Position numbers and translations under genes: made by a program. A DNA stretch of 64,000 nt. Source: Thalassotalea sp. PS06 (GTDB lineage Bacteria > Pseudomonadota > Gammaproteobacteria > Enterobacterales > Alteromonadaceae). Below are positions 38,504-47,463 of this stretch, in pieces. Numbering within the stretch: the first letter of the stretch is position 1; every line of letters begins with the position of its first letter. The DNA is taken from the NCBI RefSeq assembly GCF_007197775.1, contig NZ_CP041638.1, positions 2,480,001 to 2,544,000 on the forward strand, given 5' to 3'. Below the pieces are notes generated by a model that worked only from the letters and a program-made list of their open reading frames with translations, was not told where the DNA came from and ran no database searches.

Positions 38504-38820
38504 TATTTGCCTTCCAATTTTTCTTTTTATACAAGTGTCGATGGAGACACTTGACGTTCAAGCACTGATGTTATTGTTTGAACGAAAAAACATTCACTTG
38601 ATTAAAAACCATTCAACCATACTTGCAGTTTGTTGCTTAAACGTTGAATTAAGTTTGCAATCAGACTTCAAAATGCGTTGCGCAAATTCATTGCTGGCAA
38701 CGTTAGAAAATTAATGAAACAAAGCTTCAGATTCTGCCATCTGAGCCAGTCCGTTGATTTTCCCAAAAAAAAAGCCAAGTTGAACTTGGCTTCTTAAATA
38801 TTGGGTTTTAACTTATCACA
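38504..38820. other. Intergenic region between fabB and the lipoprotein gene
   Basis: 317 bases. The fabB terminator is at 38765-38792. The rest is AT-rich and must hold the lipoprotein promoter; nothing else is recognised. Confidence 0.55.
38765..38792 (-). terminator. Rho-independent terminator after fabB
   Basis: Stem AAGCCAAGT / ACTTGGCTT around a TGA centre, followed on the minus strand by a T run (complement of 38765-38773). Confidence 0.85.
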
Positions 38821-40032
38821 TTACTGATATTTTTTCATCACCAATGTCGAGTTTGTACCACCAAAACCGAAGCTGTTAGACATGGCTAAATTGATCTCAG
38901 CAGGTTTGGCTTCAGTGACGATATCAAGGCCTTGAGCTTGCTCATCAAGGGTCTCAATATTTACTGAAGGCGCTACAAATCCGTGCTCCATCATTAACAT
39001 GGTGTAAATCGCTTCGTGAACACCTGCAGCGCCAAGGGCGTGACCTGTCATTGCTTTAGTGGCGCTGATCATTGGTGAGTCAGTACCAAATACTTCCTGA
39101 ATCGCGCCTAGCTCTTTTACATCACCTACAGGTGTTGATGTACCGTGAGTGTTTAGATAATCAACTTTACCGTCAACGCCGTGCATCGCTTGTTGCATAC
39201 AACGAATCGCACCTTCACCGCTTGGCGCTACCATGTCGTAACCGTCAGAGGTTGCACCGTAACCAACGATTTCAGCATAGATGTGAGCACCACGGGCTAA
39301 AGCGTGTTCTAACTCTTCAACAACAACCATACCGCCGCCACCAGAAATAACGAAACCATCGCGGTTTGCATCATAGGTACGAGACGCTTTTTCAGGCGTT
39401 TCATTGTATTTGGTTGAAAGTGCGCCCATGCCATCAAACATCATAGCTAGAGACCAATCGACCTCTTCACCACCACCAGCAAATACGATATCTTGCTTGC
39501 CTAACTGGATAAGCTCAGCGGCGTGACCAATACAATGTGCAGAGGTTGCACAGGCAGAGCTGATTGAATAGTTAACACCAAGAATTTTAAATGGTGTTGC
39601 CAGACATGCTGAACAGGTGCTCGACATGGTTTTTGGCACCGCGTAAGGACCAACTCGTTTTACGCCTTTCTCACGCAAGGTATCCGTAGACTTAATCACG
39701 TTTGCTGATGATGCACCGCCAGAGCCTGCTACCAGACCAGTACGGTAATTAGATACCTGATCGTCGGTCAGCTTGGCATCTTTAATGGCTTCTTCCATGG
39801 CGATGTACGCATAACCTGCGGCATCACCCATAAAGCGCATTACTTTACGATCGATATGCTCGGCAACGTCAATGTTTGGCTTACCCCAAACCTGAGAGCG
39901 CAATCCCATTTCTTCAAAGCTTTCTGAACGGCTGATACCACTCTTGCCATTCTTCAATGAATTTAAAACTTCTTCTGCGTTATTGCCGATACTGGACACA
40001 ATGCCCATACCTGTAATCACTACTCGTTTCAT
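38821..40032 (-). CDS. fabB: 3-oxoacyl-ACP synthase I (FabB)
   Basis: 403 residues (E. coli 406). The thiolase-fold triad is intact: Cys in [10 protein letters not shown] (about residue 162), His in [11 protein letters not shown] and His in [12 protein letters not shown]. FabB rather than FabF is indicated by the [16 protein letters not shown] start, by length, and by its position next to mnmC. It elongates acyl-ACPs and is needed for unsaturated fatty acid synthesis together with FabA. It is divergent from mnmC, as in E. coli. A possible FabR-type operator overlaps its predicted promoter. Confidence 0.96.
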   Translation of the reverse strand: MKRVVITGMGIVSSIGNNAEEVLNSLKNGKSGISRSESFEEMGLRSQVWGKPNIDVAEHIDRKVMRFMGDAAGYAYIAMEEAIKDAKLTDDQVSNYRTGLVAGSGGASSANVIKSTDTLREKGVKRVGPYAVPKTMSSTCSACLATPFKILGVNYSISSACATSAHCIGHAAELIQLGKQDIVFAGGGEEVDWSLAMMFDGMGALSTKYNETPEKASRTYDANRDGFVISGGGGMVVVEELEHALARGAHIYAEIVGYGATSDGYDMVAPSGEGAIRCMQQAMHGVDGKVDYLNTHGTSTPVGDVKELGAIQEVFGTDSPMISATKAMTGHALGAAGVHEAIYTMLMMEHGFVAPSVNIETLDEQAQGLDIVTEAKPAEINLAMSNSFGFGGTNSTLVMKKYQ

Positions 40033-40103
40033 TCTTATTTAACCATTTTCATCTGTTAATTGTCGGCTATGATACTATGAATATCGAAAAATCTGGTCTA
40101 TCC

Positions 40104-40139
40104 AGTGTACGACTGTACGCCCAATAGCAGCGGTGTCAA
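40104..40139 (-). promoter_or_regulatory. Candidate fabB promoter with overlapping FabR-like site
   Basis: On the minus strand TTGACA (40134-40139), 16 bases, TACAGT (40112-40117). Overlapping the -10 is a site with two GTAC cores (40106-40109 and 40115-40118), each within a TGTACG repeat. Known FabR sites in front of fabA and fabB have GTACA/TGTAC half-sites, so this is a plausible operator, but the spacing does not match exactly. Confidence 0.45.
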
Positions 40140-40240
40140 GAGAAGGTTTTGTAAAACCTCTGGTGAGCACTGCATTGACGAGGTAAAATTCGCTGTCCTG
40201 ACAATTCGTTAGCTAACCCACTTGCGGAGAAAGCACAACC

Positions 40241-42355
40241 TTGAGCAAACCCAAACCCAGCGAGCAAAAAATCAATTCTCAAAGCTCCGGAAATTCTGAT
40301 ATCGAAACTGCACAGATTGAATTTGACAACAACGGCCTGCCCTATTCAAGTCTGTTCGATGATATTTATTTCGATTATCAGGACGGCTGCTCACAAAGTA
40401 TACAAGTGTTCATCGAAGGCAATGATTTAGATAACCAGTGGCTCGAATATCAACAACAAAATGGCACAACCGACTCACCATTTGTAATTGGTGAAACGGG
40501 TTTTGGCACGGGTCTGAACTTTTTTCTGACATTACAACGATTTGTCGAATTTTCCAAAGTCCATGAACCTCACTGGCAACTGCAGTTCATTACGACTGAA
40601 AAGTATCCGATGACGGAGCAAGATTTAGCGAAAGCATTAGCCCTATGGCCTGAGTTCAAAGATTTTACCGATGAGTTTTTACCCCAGTATCAATTGAGTA
40701 AACTCCAGTTGGATAATGGTCACTTAGAAAACCCGCAATCGAACAGCATCGACAAAATCCTGACCATCAATATGCTCGAAAACAAGGTGAAATTAATGAT
40801 TCACTTACAGGATGCCACCGCCGCATTCGCGAGCATTGAGCCAGACAAATTTGATTATGTAAATGCCTGGTTTCTCGATGGCTTTGCGCCAAAGAAAAAC
40901 CCAAAGATGTGGCACAAAGGCCTGTTTATGCAACTTGGGCGCTTATCAAAACCCGGCACCAGTTTAGCAACCTTTACTGTTGCCGGTATCGTCCGCCGCG
41001 GCCTGCAGGAACAAGGATTTGCCGTTACCCGAAAGAAACATCAGCAATATAAATCCCAAACTCTGGTGGCAACCTATACCGGGTTTCCTAAAGAAGATAA
41101 CTTAAATGGTTATAAATGCCGGGTATCACCGAATAAACCTCAGCATGTCACTATTGTCGGTGGCGGGCTTGCCAGTGCCTGTGCTGCATACTCGCTCGTT
41201 AAGCGCGGCATTAAAGTCAATGTGTTTTGCCAGGATAAAGAACTGGCTCAAGGCGCTTCCGCCAACGCTATCGGCGCTATTTATCCGCTGTTACATCAAC
41301 AAAAAGATGAAATCAGCGAGTTTTATCAGGCGGGCTTTGACTACGCGATAAAGTTTTATCAGGACTTGTTATCCCAAGGGTTTGAATATACCCATGGTTT
41401 TGATGGTTTGATTGAAGTTGCTTACAAAAAGGCATTAGAGCAGCGATTAGAAATTTTTAAAAACAAGCCGGTATGGCCACAAACATTAATTTCGGTTATC
41501 GATGCTGAACAGGCAAATGCGATTTCTGGCATGGCGATTAATCACCCTGGATTATGGATACCAAAGGCCGGTTGGGTGTCTCCTCCAGAGCTGGTTAAAG
41601 CGATATTTGCTGCCGCTCAGCAAATCGGTCAATGCAAAGTTAAATACAACACTCAGGTGGAGTCTATCGAGAAAATGGTCAATGGTAGATTTTTGTTAAA
41701 TACCAATAAAGGCCTAAAGCAAATCCAGACGTTAGTTTTATGCACAGGCGCTGATACCTTGAGTTTAGATATTGCCGATGCCTTGCCTTTATCGATAGTC
41801 AGAGGTCAGGTAAGCCAAATTCAGACAACCACTGCCAGCGAAAATTTAAAAGCCGTTATTTGTCACAAAGGTTATCTCACACCCGCGGTAAACGACTTAC
41901 ATTGTATTGGCGCTACCTTTGATAAAAGGGATAGTGATACATCGACGCGGGACGCAGATGATGCGTATAACCTGGAAACTCTGACCCGACTTCTCGGTAA
42001 CATTGGTAACTGGAATATCGATGACGTTAAAGGAGCGAAAGCGAGATTACGTTGTTGTACGCCGGATCACCTGCCTGTGGTTGGTGCCATGCCCGATGTC
42101 GAAGGGCATAAGCAAACCTATCAACATTTGAGCAAGGATAAAAACTGGCGGTTTGAGCAGTCGCCGCCTGTAATTGACGGGCTTTATATTATGACGGGGA
42201 TGGGCGCACGGGGCTTATGCAGTGCGCCTTTGCTTGGCGAGATCCTCGCCTGCGAATTGGTTAATGAAGCCTATCCGGTTAGCGCCGAGCAATTGTTTCA
42301 GCTCTCCCCTAACCGGTTTATTATCCGCGATTTAATTCGCAATCGCGTTTCGTAG
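40241..42355 (+). CDS. mnmC: Bifunctional tRNA mnm5s2U methyltransferase / FAD oxidoreductase MnmC
   Basis: 704 residues, slightly longer than E. coli MnmC (668). The N-terminal Rossmann methyltransferase domain (about 1-260) has GETGFGTGLNFFLT and the DUF752 motif WFLDGFAPKKNPKMW. The C-terminal FAD-dependent oxidase (about 300-690) opens with IVGGGLASACAAYSLVKRG and ends with GMGARGLCSAPLLGE. The C-terminal half removes the carboxymethyl group from cmnm5U34 and the N-terminal half then methylates nm5U34, completing mnm5s2U in Lys, Glu and Gln tRNAs. The start is TTG at 40241 with GCGGAGA ten bases before it. It is divergent from fabB, as in E. coli. Confidence 0.97.
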   Translation: MSKPKPSEQKINSQSSGNSDIETAQIEFDNNGLPYSSLFDDIYFDYQDGCSQSIQVFIEGNDLDNQWLEYQQQNGTTDSPFVIGETGFGTGLNFFLTLQRFVEFSKVHEPHWQLQFITTEKYPMTEQDLAKALALWPEFKDFTDEFLPQYQLSKLQLDNGHLENPQSNSIDKILTINMLENKVKLMIHLQDATAAFASIEPDKFDYVNAWFLDGFAPKKNPKMWHKGLFMQLGRLSKPGTSLATFTVAGIVRRGLQEQGFAVTRKKHQQYKSQTLVATYTGFPKEDNLNGYKCRVSPNKPQHVTIVGGGLASACAAYSLVKRGIKVNVFCQDKELAQGASANAIGAIYPLLHQQKDEISEFYQAGFDYAIKFYQDLLSQGFEYTHGFDGLIEVAYKKALEQRLEIFKNKPVWPQTLISVIDAEQANAISGMAINHPGLWIPKAGWVSPPELVKAIFAAAQQIGQCKVKYNTQVESIEKMVNGRFLLNTNKGLKQIQTLVLCTGADTLSLDIADALPLSIVRGQVSQIQTTTASENLKAVICHKGYLTPAVNDLHCIGATFDKRDSDTSTRDADDAYNLETLTRLLGNIGNWNIDDVKGAKARLRCCTPDHLPVVGAMPDVEGHKQTYQHLSKDKNWRFEQSPPVIDGLYIMTGMGARGLCSAPLLGEILACELVNEAYPVSAEQLFQLSPNRFIIRDLIRNRVS

Positions 42356-42371
42356 TTGAGCAGGCATGCAC

Positions 42372-42935
42372 TTAGTTTAGTTCGGAATCGACCCAAAACT
42401 TGGTACCTTTGACGGTGGCTTGTAGCGCCAGGCCACTTTCCGTGAAAGTATAAACGGTAACATCACCAAAATAAGCCTCGCCTTCAATGGAAGCGCCTTT
42501 ATCTGAAGCCACGGCTGCAGCATCAGCGTTACCGCCAAAGGTCCAGCCATTTTCAACAAAATGGTTCATGGCTTTTTGCGTATGGAAAACCATAACAATA
42601 CGATAATCTTTAGCGCCCATACCAAGACCAACACCACCTTCAGCCATATTCATGTAGGTATGTTGCTGAGTTGACATATTTTTAACGACACCATAACCAG
42701 TGCCGGCAGAAACCAATAATAAATTGATATTGGCGTTGCTAAATACACCGTAGCCTTTAGCGCCTTCTACCACTTTGCGGCTGTGAGGCTTTTCTTTGAA
42801 AAGCTGGGTTAAAACCTGGTTTTTCATTGACAGGATCTTTTGCTGTTTTTCCTGTTTGCTGCCATCTCCCATCGACGCACATGCGCTCAATACAAAGCAC
42901 AATAACAGGTAACTCAGGCTTTTTAATTTAGTCAT
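42372..42935 (-). CDS. SYLF (Ysc84-like) lipoprotein
   Basis: 187 residues from the ATG at 42935, which has AGAGAG just upstream; a longer version from 42998 would overlap yfcL and hide the signal peptide. It opens MTKLKSLSYLLLCFVLSAC, a lipoprotein signal (lipobox LSAC). The SYLF domain follows, with AKGYGVFSNANINLLLVSAGTGYGVV, GGVGLGMGAKDYRIVMVF and GASIEGEAYFGDVTVY. SYLF domains bind lipids or actin in eukaryotes; the bacterial envelope versions are uncharacterised. It is probably the last gene of the epmC-(NAD-kinase-like)-yfcL series, 50 bases after yfcL, and converges on mnmC. Confidence 0.85.
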   Translation of the reverse strand: MTKLKSLSYLLLCFVLSACASMGDGSKQEKQQKILSMKNQVLTQLFKEKPHSRKVVEGAKGYGVFSNANINLLLVSAGTGYGVVKNMSTQQHTYMNMAEGGVGLGMGAKDYRIVMVFHTQKAMNHFVENGWTFGGNADAAAVASDKGASIEGEAYFGDVTVYTFTESGLALQATVKGTKFWVDSELN

Positions 42936-42985
42936 GTTCAACTCTCTTTTTATTCTGTTGTAGCAAAGATAATGCACTGATGAGC

Positions 42986-43258
42986 TTACGAAAAGCAAGG
43001 CTGGATTTGCTGCCAGAAGTTCTCGACAATCACCTTGTCCTGCGGCGTTAATTCGGTTCTGGCATTGTGCAGGTCATTACTTACCTGGTCTGCCAATTCT
43101 GCAGATAACACCTGCTCATCGCCGCCAAAAGCTGCGGCGGCAATCATAATGAACCCTCGTACATAACTGCTGGCAAATAAAAGATCGGCGTCGTCGAGCT
43201 CAATCAGACCGTCAAAATAATCACATAGCTGTTCTAAGGTTTTTACATTGTCTAACAT
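42986..43258 (-). CDS. yfcL: YfcL-family protein
   Basis: 90 residues, close to E. coli YfcL (92). The conserved run YVRGFIMIAAAAFGGDEQVLSAEL and the C-terminal ENFWQQIQPCF match that family. It is all-helical, acidic and cytoplasmic, with no known function. In E. coli it lies between mnmC and yfcM (epmC); here it is on the strand opposite mnmC, 30 bases after an NAD-kinase-like gene, which suggests the old neighbourhood has been inverted and expanded. The ATG is at 43258. Confidence 0.85.
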   Translation of the reverse strand: MLDNVKTLEQLCDYFDGLIELDDADLLFASSYVRGFIMIAAAAFGGDEQVLSAELADQVSNDLHNARTELTPQDKVIVENFWQQIQPCFS

Positions 43259-43288
43259 AGGAATTCTTACTTCGAAATAAAATTAATA

Positions 43289-44434
43289 TCAGGCGTGTAA
43301 TAAGCCCGGGCTGGCGACAGGATATAAAACCTGATCATGGAAACCGGTTATCACTGGCAAGTAACCGCTTAGCTCGGCATCGAGGGTTGGATCGCCACTA
43401 TCAACAATCAATGGACGGTGATCCAGGGCCTGTAACTTACGCTTAGTGGCAACGATAAAAATATTGTCTTTACCAATGGTACGAATGATTCGTGGGCTCA
43501 ATTGCTGATTACCACGGCCAAGAATATGCCCCTGGCCGCCAATAACGGTAATCACCAATTTGACATCCTGCCCCTGCTCTTTGGCTTCATGCAGCGCACT
43601 GTAAAGCATATGCTCAGTGACATCTTGAGCCACTAAATCCTGCTCCTGCACCAAATCAACGCCAAGCAAGGTATTATCCAAAGCCATTTCCTGCATAATT
43701 GCCGCAACCGTAGAACCCGAGCCCATCACGAAAAGCTCTTCATCCATTTGCTCAATAATATGCGCGGCAATATCCATCAAGACTAATTCATCAGTTTCTT
43801 TACCACCGGATTTTACCGCCTGAATATATTGCAAATGACTGGGTATCTGCATCTCACCATAACGTCTGGCTTTAACAATACCCTGACGAAATGCGGTTTC
43901 GTCAATATCCATGACATCGGCTTCTAAAAAGCTTACCAGCTCATTATTCACCATTTCCTCAACCACTCGTCCTGCAGCAGTTGGCGTTAACGCATAGACA
44001 CCAGAGTGGATCTTAACTCCGGCGGGGATCCCAAGCACAGGGAAAAACCCTTGTACTTTTGCACAAACATTACGAGCCGTACCATCACCACCGGCAAACA
44101 GTAATAAATCTACTTGCTGTTGTTGCAAAGCTTCGACAAGGGCTTCGGTATCCAAAGCGGTGGAATTATCACCTTGGTAGTGATGAACAACCTCAACCGT
44201 AAAGCCAAGTGAGCGAGCGGTCTCTTCACCCATATCACCATTGCCGGTATAGATGGTTATCTTGTCTTTATAGGGAACTAACACCTCTAAAGCCAGCTTG
44301 GCACGAAGGTTTGATTTCGGTTCTGCGCCTAACGCTTTTGCTTGTTTGGCAATATCCTCGCCATCGCTGCCTTTAAACGCGACACTGCCACCAATTCCAG
44401 CAATTGGATTGACCAAAAAGCCTAATTTAAACAT
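43289..44434 (-). CDS. ATP-NAD kinase / AcoX-like family protein
   Basis: 381 residues from the ATG at 44434; this start overlaps the epmC stop by eight bases, with GGAG ten bases before it. The opening FKLGFLVNPIAGIGG and the nucleotide loop LLLFAGGDGTARNVC are those of the NAD-kinase/diacylglycerol-kinase fold (COG3199). It lies among yfcL and epmC and is clearly distinct from the true NadK at 53804-54685, which has the [10 protein letters not shown] motif that this protein lacks. Its substrate is unknown; a phosphorylated small molecule is inferred from the fold. Confidence 0.85.
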   Translation of the reverse strand: MFKLGFLVNPIAGIGGSVAFKGSDGEDIAKQAKALGAEPKSNLRAKLALEVLVPYKDKITIYTGNGDMGEETARSLGFTVEVVHHYQGDNSTALDTEALVEALQQQQVDLLLFAGGDGTARNVCAKVQGFFPVLGIPAGVKIHSGVYALTPTAAGRVVEEMVNNELVSFLEADVMDIDETAFRQGIVKARRYGEMQIPSHLQYIQAVKSGGKETDELVLMDIAAHIIEQMDEELFVMGSGSTVAAIMQEMALDNTLLGVDLVQEQDLVAQDVTEHMLYSALHEAKEQGQDVKLVITVIGGQGHILGRGNQQLSPRIIRTIGKDNIFIVATKRKLQALDHRPLIVDSGDPTLDAELSGYLPVITGFHDQVLYPVASPGLLHA

Positions 44435-45053
44435 AACAAGGTGTCTCCAGTGATGAAGTAACTGCACCATCGCATTTAGGTATTAGCGACGATTTTTCCA
44501 ACACTTCACCGGCCTTTTTGTTGCTATTTAGAGCAAAATGCTCAATTTTTAATTTTTCATCCCGGTCATAGAATTTTTGCAGCGCGGTAATAAACTGCTG
44601 TGCCCGTGGTGGGAATCCCGAGTGCAGATATTGCTCTACCTGCGCATGAACAGATGACCTGAATGCATCCCGATCGACCTCGATACCACTCAAGTTATCG
44701 ACCGAGACATTAAACTTAAACCCAGCGGCGACACAAAATGCCCATTCAATAGCCTGAGGTTTAATTTCCACTTTCTCAAATGCCGCCTGTTGCTGGGCAT
44801 TACGACCATCCGGGGCGTACCAGTAACCAAAGTCCTCCAGCAACCGACGTTCTTTACCGGCGATACACCAATGGGCGATTTCATGTAAACCGCTGGCATA
44901 AAAACCATGGGCAAAGATAACACGATGGTAACAGGTTTGCTCATCAGCAGGCAGATATACCGGCTCGTCGTCACCGCGAATCAAGCGGGTATTCTCAGAC
45001 AATGAAAACTCATTGTTGAAGATGGCAATCAAATCGTTAATATCGTGCTGCAT
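44427..45053 (-). CDS. epmC: Elongation factor P hydroxylase EpmC
   Basis: 208 residues (E. coli YfcM/EpmC 182). The conserved central motif HGFYASGLHEIAHWCIAGKERR contains the HExxH-like His/Glu cluster that holds iron. The family motifs DFGYWYAPDGR and NVSVDNLSG follow. EpmC hydroxylates the beta-lysylated lysine of EF-P, the last step of the EpmA/EpmB/EpmC modification that helps ribosomes through polyproline stretches. epmA, epmB and efp are not in the window. It is the first gene of a four-gene minus-strand series and overlaps the next gene by eight bases, so translation is coupled. Confidence 0.93.
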   Translation of the reverse strand: MQHDINDLIAIFNNEFSLSENTRLIRGDDEPVYLPADEQTCYHRVIFAHGFYASGLHEIAHWCIAGKERRLLEDFGYWYAPDGRNAQQQAAFEKVEIKPQAIEWAFCVAAGFKFNVSVDNLSGIEVDRDAFRSSVHAQVEQYLHSGFPPRAQQFITALQKFYDRDEKLKIEHFALNSNKKAGEVLEKSSLIPKCDGAVTSSLETPCYV

Positions 45054-45136
45054 CTGTGCCTTAAAAGCGTTTTAGGATGATTGAAAGTGCGGCTATTTTA
45101 GCCGTTGCCGGGCGCTATCTCAATGGCATAGCTTCA

Positions 45137-45227
45137 TTAATATAAAATGACCATATCAATGAAATCTCTGTTGTAAATGAACCGCTGCATTAACTCTGAG
45201 CTGTGCAAAAACTTAGTGGGATTGGTA
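45137..45227. mobile_element. Truncated end of the 263-bp MITE-like family
   Basis: The last 90 bases match one end of the full copies (ATATAAAATGACCATATCAA to TTAGTGGGATTGGTA) and are followed by TTA. No left inverted repeat is found, so it is a one-ended remnant in the divergent promoter region of epmC and the AsnC-type gene. Confidence 0.65.
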
Positions 45228-45325
45228 TTAGCTCACAAAATAAAACCCTTTAAAGGCCAACCCCTTATCAGTTATTATTTAACCCTAATACGATTAGCGC
45301 ACTATCAGACGAAATGGAACCTGCG

Positions 45326-45793
45326 ATGAAGAAACTCGATGAGGTCGATCAGCAAATCCTCACCTTGCTATACAAAGATGCCGATATCACCAACAAAGAG
45401 CTTGCAGCAAAGATTGGTATTGCCGCGTCCACCTGTCTGGAAAGAGTCAAACGAATGAAGTCTGCCGGAGTCATTCGTAACTCTGTAATCGATGTCAATT
45501 ACCAGACCCTGGGTGGTAATATCCAGGCAATTGCCGCCATTCAATTACAGCCTTACTCGGAACAAATCGTCAACGATCTTCGTGACCAATTACTAAAATT
45601 GCCAGAAATCGTCAGTATGTTTCATATGGGTGGTGCCTTCGACTTCTATATCCATATGTCCGTAAAAGATACCGAGCATCTGCGCCGTTTCGTCTTTGAA
45701 GCCATTACATCCAGAGAGGAAGTGACTAATGTTGAAACCTCGTTGGTATTTGAGCACAGTCGCAGCCCCGTCATGCCAAATTTTAGCGCCTAA
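45326..45793 (+). CDS. Lrp/AsnC-family transcriptional regulator
   Basis: 155 residues from the ATG at 45326, preceded by GGAAC at suitable spacing; an ATG four codons earlier (45314) lacks a ribosome-binding site. The N-terminal winged helix is classical (LDEVDQQILTLLYKDADITNKELAAKIGIAASTCLERVKRMKSAGVI, about residues 3-50). The C-terminal RAM ligand domain follows (about 65-145). Such proteins respond to amino acids. It is divergent from epmC, but its target is unknown. Lineage relatives lacking the classical Lrp features are common, and it is not Lrp itself (which is about 165 residues with a different N-terminus). Confidence 0.88.
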   Translation: MKKLDEVDQQILTLLYKDADITNKELAAKIGIAASTCLERVKRMKSAGVIRNSVIDVNYQTLGGNIQAIAAIQLQPYSEQIVNDLRDQLLKLPEIVSMFHMGGAFDFYIHMSVKDTEHLRRFVFEAITSREEVTNVETSLVFEHSRSPVMPNFSA

Positions 45794-45826
45794 TTCCAGT
45801 GCCTGACTTCTGTCGACAATTGCTGT

Positions 45827-46384
45827 TTACGCCACCGCGAATGGACGTATTTCCCTGCCTTGCTTGAGCATTTTTGGGGTAATGAAATAACGAGTCCTTG
45901 CACAACTTGCCGTTAGATCCAGCCAGTTATTAACGGCGCATTCAAGTCGCACGTAGGCACAGGTAGGCAGATGTTCTATTTGGTCGATGGATAGATAATT
46001 CTGCAGCTCAGTGAAAGCTGGATTGTGACCAACCAGAGTAACCTCAGAAAGGTTTTCGGGTAGTGCCTGGCAAAAATCCAGAACCTCAGACCAATTAAAG
46101 GTATACAAGTCCCGTTCTAATGTCGTATCCGCAAGCTGTTCAGCGCTTATGATCCTTTCCATGCCCGGTTCAAACTGATGTTCACTAATACGCTGTAACG
46201 TTTGTTTGGCGCGACTGGCATTAGAACAATAGACGTTTGAAAAGCAGCAACCTATATCCATAAGAACAGGCGCCATTAATTGACAATCACCCTGCCCCCT
46301 TTCATTCAAAGGACGTTCAATATCATCTAAACCAGAATTTTCCCAGCTTGATTTCGCATGGCGCACGAGATGCAGAATTTTCAT
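45827..46384 (-). CDS. SixA-like phosphohistidine phosphatase
   Basis: 185 residues from the ATG at 46384. The histidine-phosphatase signature is LVRHAKSSW at residues 6-14 (RHA instead of the usual RHG, as in SixA), and the second catalytic His is in LVGHNPAF. A Glu before the second motif is also present. SixA removes phosphate from histidine of phosphotransfer domains; E. coli SixA is shorter (161). Neither start in the frame has a clear ribosome-binding site; a TTG three codons earlier is possible. It converges on the AsnC-type gene. Confidence 0.82.
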   Translation of the reverse strand: MKILHLVRHAKSSWENSGLDDIERPLNERGQGDCQLMAPVLMDIGCCFSNVYCSNASRAKQTLQRISEHQFEPGMERIISAEQLADTTLERDLYTFNWSEVLDFCQALPENLSEVTLVGHNPAFTELQNYLSIDQIEHLPTCAYVRLECAVNNWLDLTASCARTRYFITPKMLKQGREIRPFAVA

Positions 46385-46418
46385 AACGTGCAAGATAAAG
46401 CGCTGTTCATGAGATTAA

Positions 46419-46526
46419 TACCAATTCACTTTACTTACTTTATATCAACAATATTAGGTGAATTAACCAGAGAAATATTCCCTTTCGAAAAATTGCTGTG
46501 CAATCAGCAATTAATGTTGATTGGTA
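46419..46526. mobile_element. Short MITE-like element with related ends, different interior
   Basis: It begins TACCAATTCACTTTA and ends TTAATGTTGATTGGTA, imperfect inverted repeats, with TAA directly flanking on both sides. Length 108 bases. The outer eight bases match the 263-bp family but the interior does not, so it is a separate family using the same type of ends. Confidence 0.6.
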
Positions 46527-46562
46527 TAAGTATAGCGGCCGCATTTGGTGATAGGAGTTGCT

Positions 46563-46587
46563 CCCATTGCTCTGCAAGAGCAATGGG
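46563..46587 (-). terminator. Strong hairpin after the Sel1-repeat gene
   Basis: An 11-bp perfect stem CCCATTGCTCT / AGAGCAATGGG with a GCA loop, 25 bases after the stop of the Sel1-repeat gene. There is no T run, so it may be a weak terminator or a 3'-end stabiliser. Confidence 0.5.
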
Positions 46588-46611
46588 AATCGACAAGGTT
46601 TTTGGCAAGAA

Positions 46612-47349
46612 TTATTGGTAAGGGTTGAAAAGCTCTTCTTCTTTCGGAGAGATTTCTAAGTAAAGCTCTTCCGCTCGTTCCCGGCTTCGTTTGATTTGCT
46701 CTCGAGATAATTCCTTTGCATCCATAGCCATACTTTGCTCAGCCGGTTTGTAACCATTGTAGGCGGCAACGCGATTCCATATGTAAGACATTTCGATGTC
46801 TTTGGTAACGCCTAATCCATCGTAATAAAGTAAAGCGAGGTTAAATTGTGCCAGCGCATAATTACGTTTTGCGGCCTGCTCATACCAAATCGCGGCGTTG
46901 TGATAGCTCTGGGAGGTACCCGTACCATTTTGGAACATAACACCAAGATTAAACTGGGCGGCAACCAAATCTTTTTCAGCTGCTCGCTTGGTATAAATAA
47001 ACGCTTTTTTCAGGTTTTTTTCTGTGCCACGTCCTTCACTGTACATTTGCGCAACAGCAAATTGTGCTTCGGGAACACTTCTGCCGGCAGCTCGTTCATA
47101 TAACTTAAACGCTTTTTGCTGATTTTTCTGAACACCAAAACCATTTTCATACAACACCCCCTGCTGATAAAGCGCTGGTGGGTAACCTAACATAACCAAA
47201 GGCTTTAGCTCTTCAATCGCTAACGTAAACTCGCCACGATTCATATGATATACGGCGTCATCATAATCGGCCAAAACTGGTGCTGAAAGAGATAAAGACA
47301 ACATACTCCCAGCGATGAGCATGGAAAAATGTTTTTTAATTACGGACAT
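46612..47349 (-). CDS. Secreted Sel1-repeat (TPR-like) protein
   Basis: 245 residues. A Sec signal peptide (residues 1-27, cleavage after VLA) is followed by at least four Sel1-like repeats of about 36 residues (for example APALYQQGVLYENGFGVQ-type units and AQFNLGVMFQNGTGT, AQFNLALLYYDGLGV). Sel1 repeats form superhelices that bind other proteins; periplasmic members often regulate envelope enzymes or are taken for substrates of signalling. No partner is adjacent. It is encoded alone on the minus strand, with a hairpin after it. Confidence 0.85.
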   Translation of the reverse strand: MSVIKKHFSMLIAGSMLSLSLSAPVLADYDDAVYHMNRGEFTLAIEELKPLVMLGYPPALYQQGVLYENGFGVQKNQQKAFKLYERAAGRSVPEAQFAVAQMYSEGRGTEKNLKKAFIYTKRAAEKDLVAAQFNLGVMFQNGTGTSQSYHNAAIWYEQAAKRNYALAQFNLALLYYDGLGVTKDIEMSYIWNRVAAYNGYKPAEQSMAMDAKELSREQIKRSRERAEELYLEISPKEEELFNPYQ

Positions 47350-47463
47350 AAACTCACTCTCTATGGTGTTTTATTACAATGTACGAAAAATTTAATAGAC
47401 TTATCATACCCAGAAATTTAAATCGGGGCAAAACCTGCTTAGCATTAGCACTTAAAAGTTATG

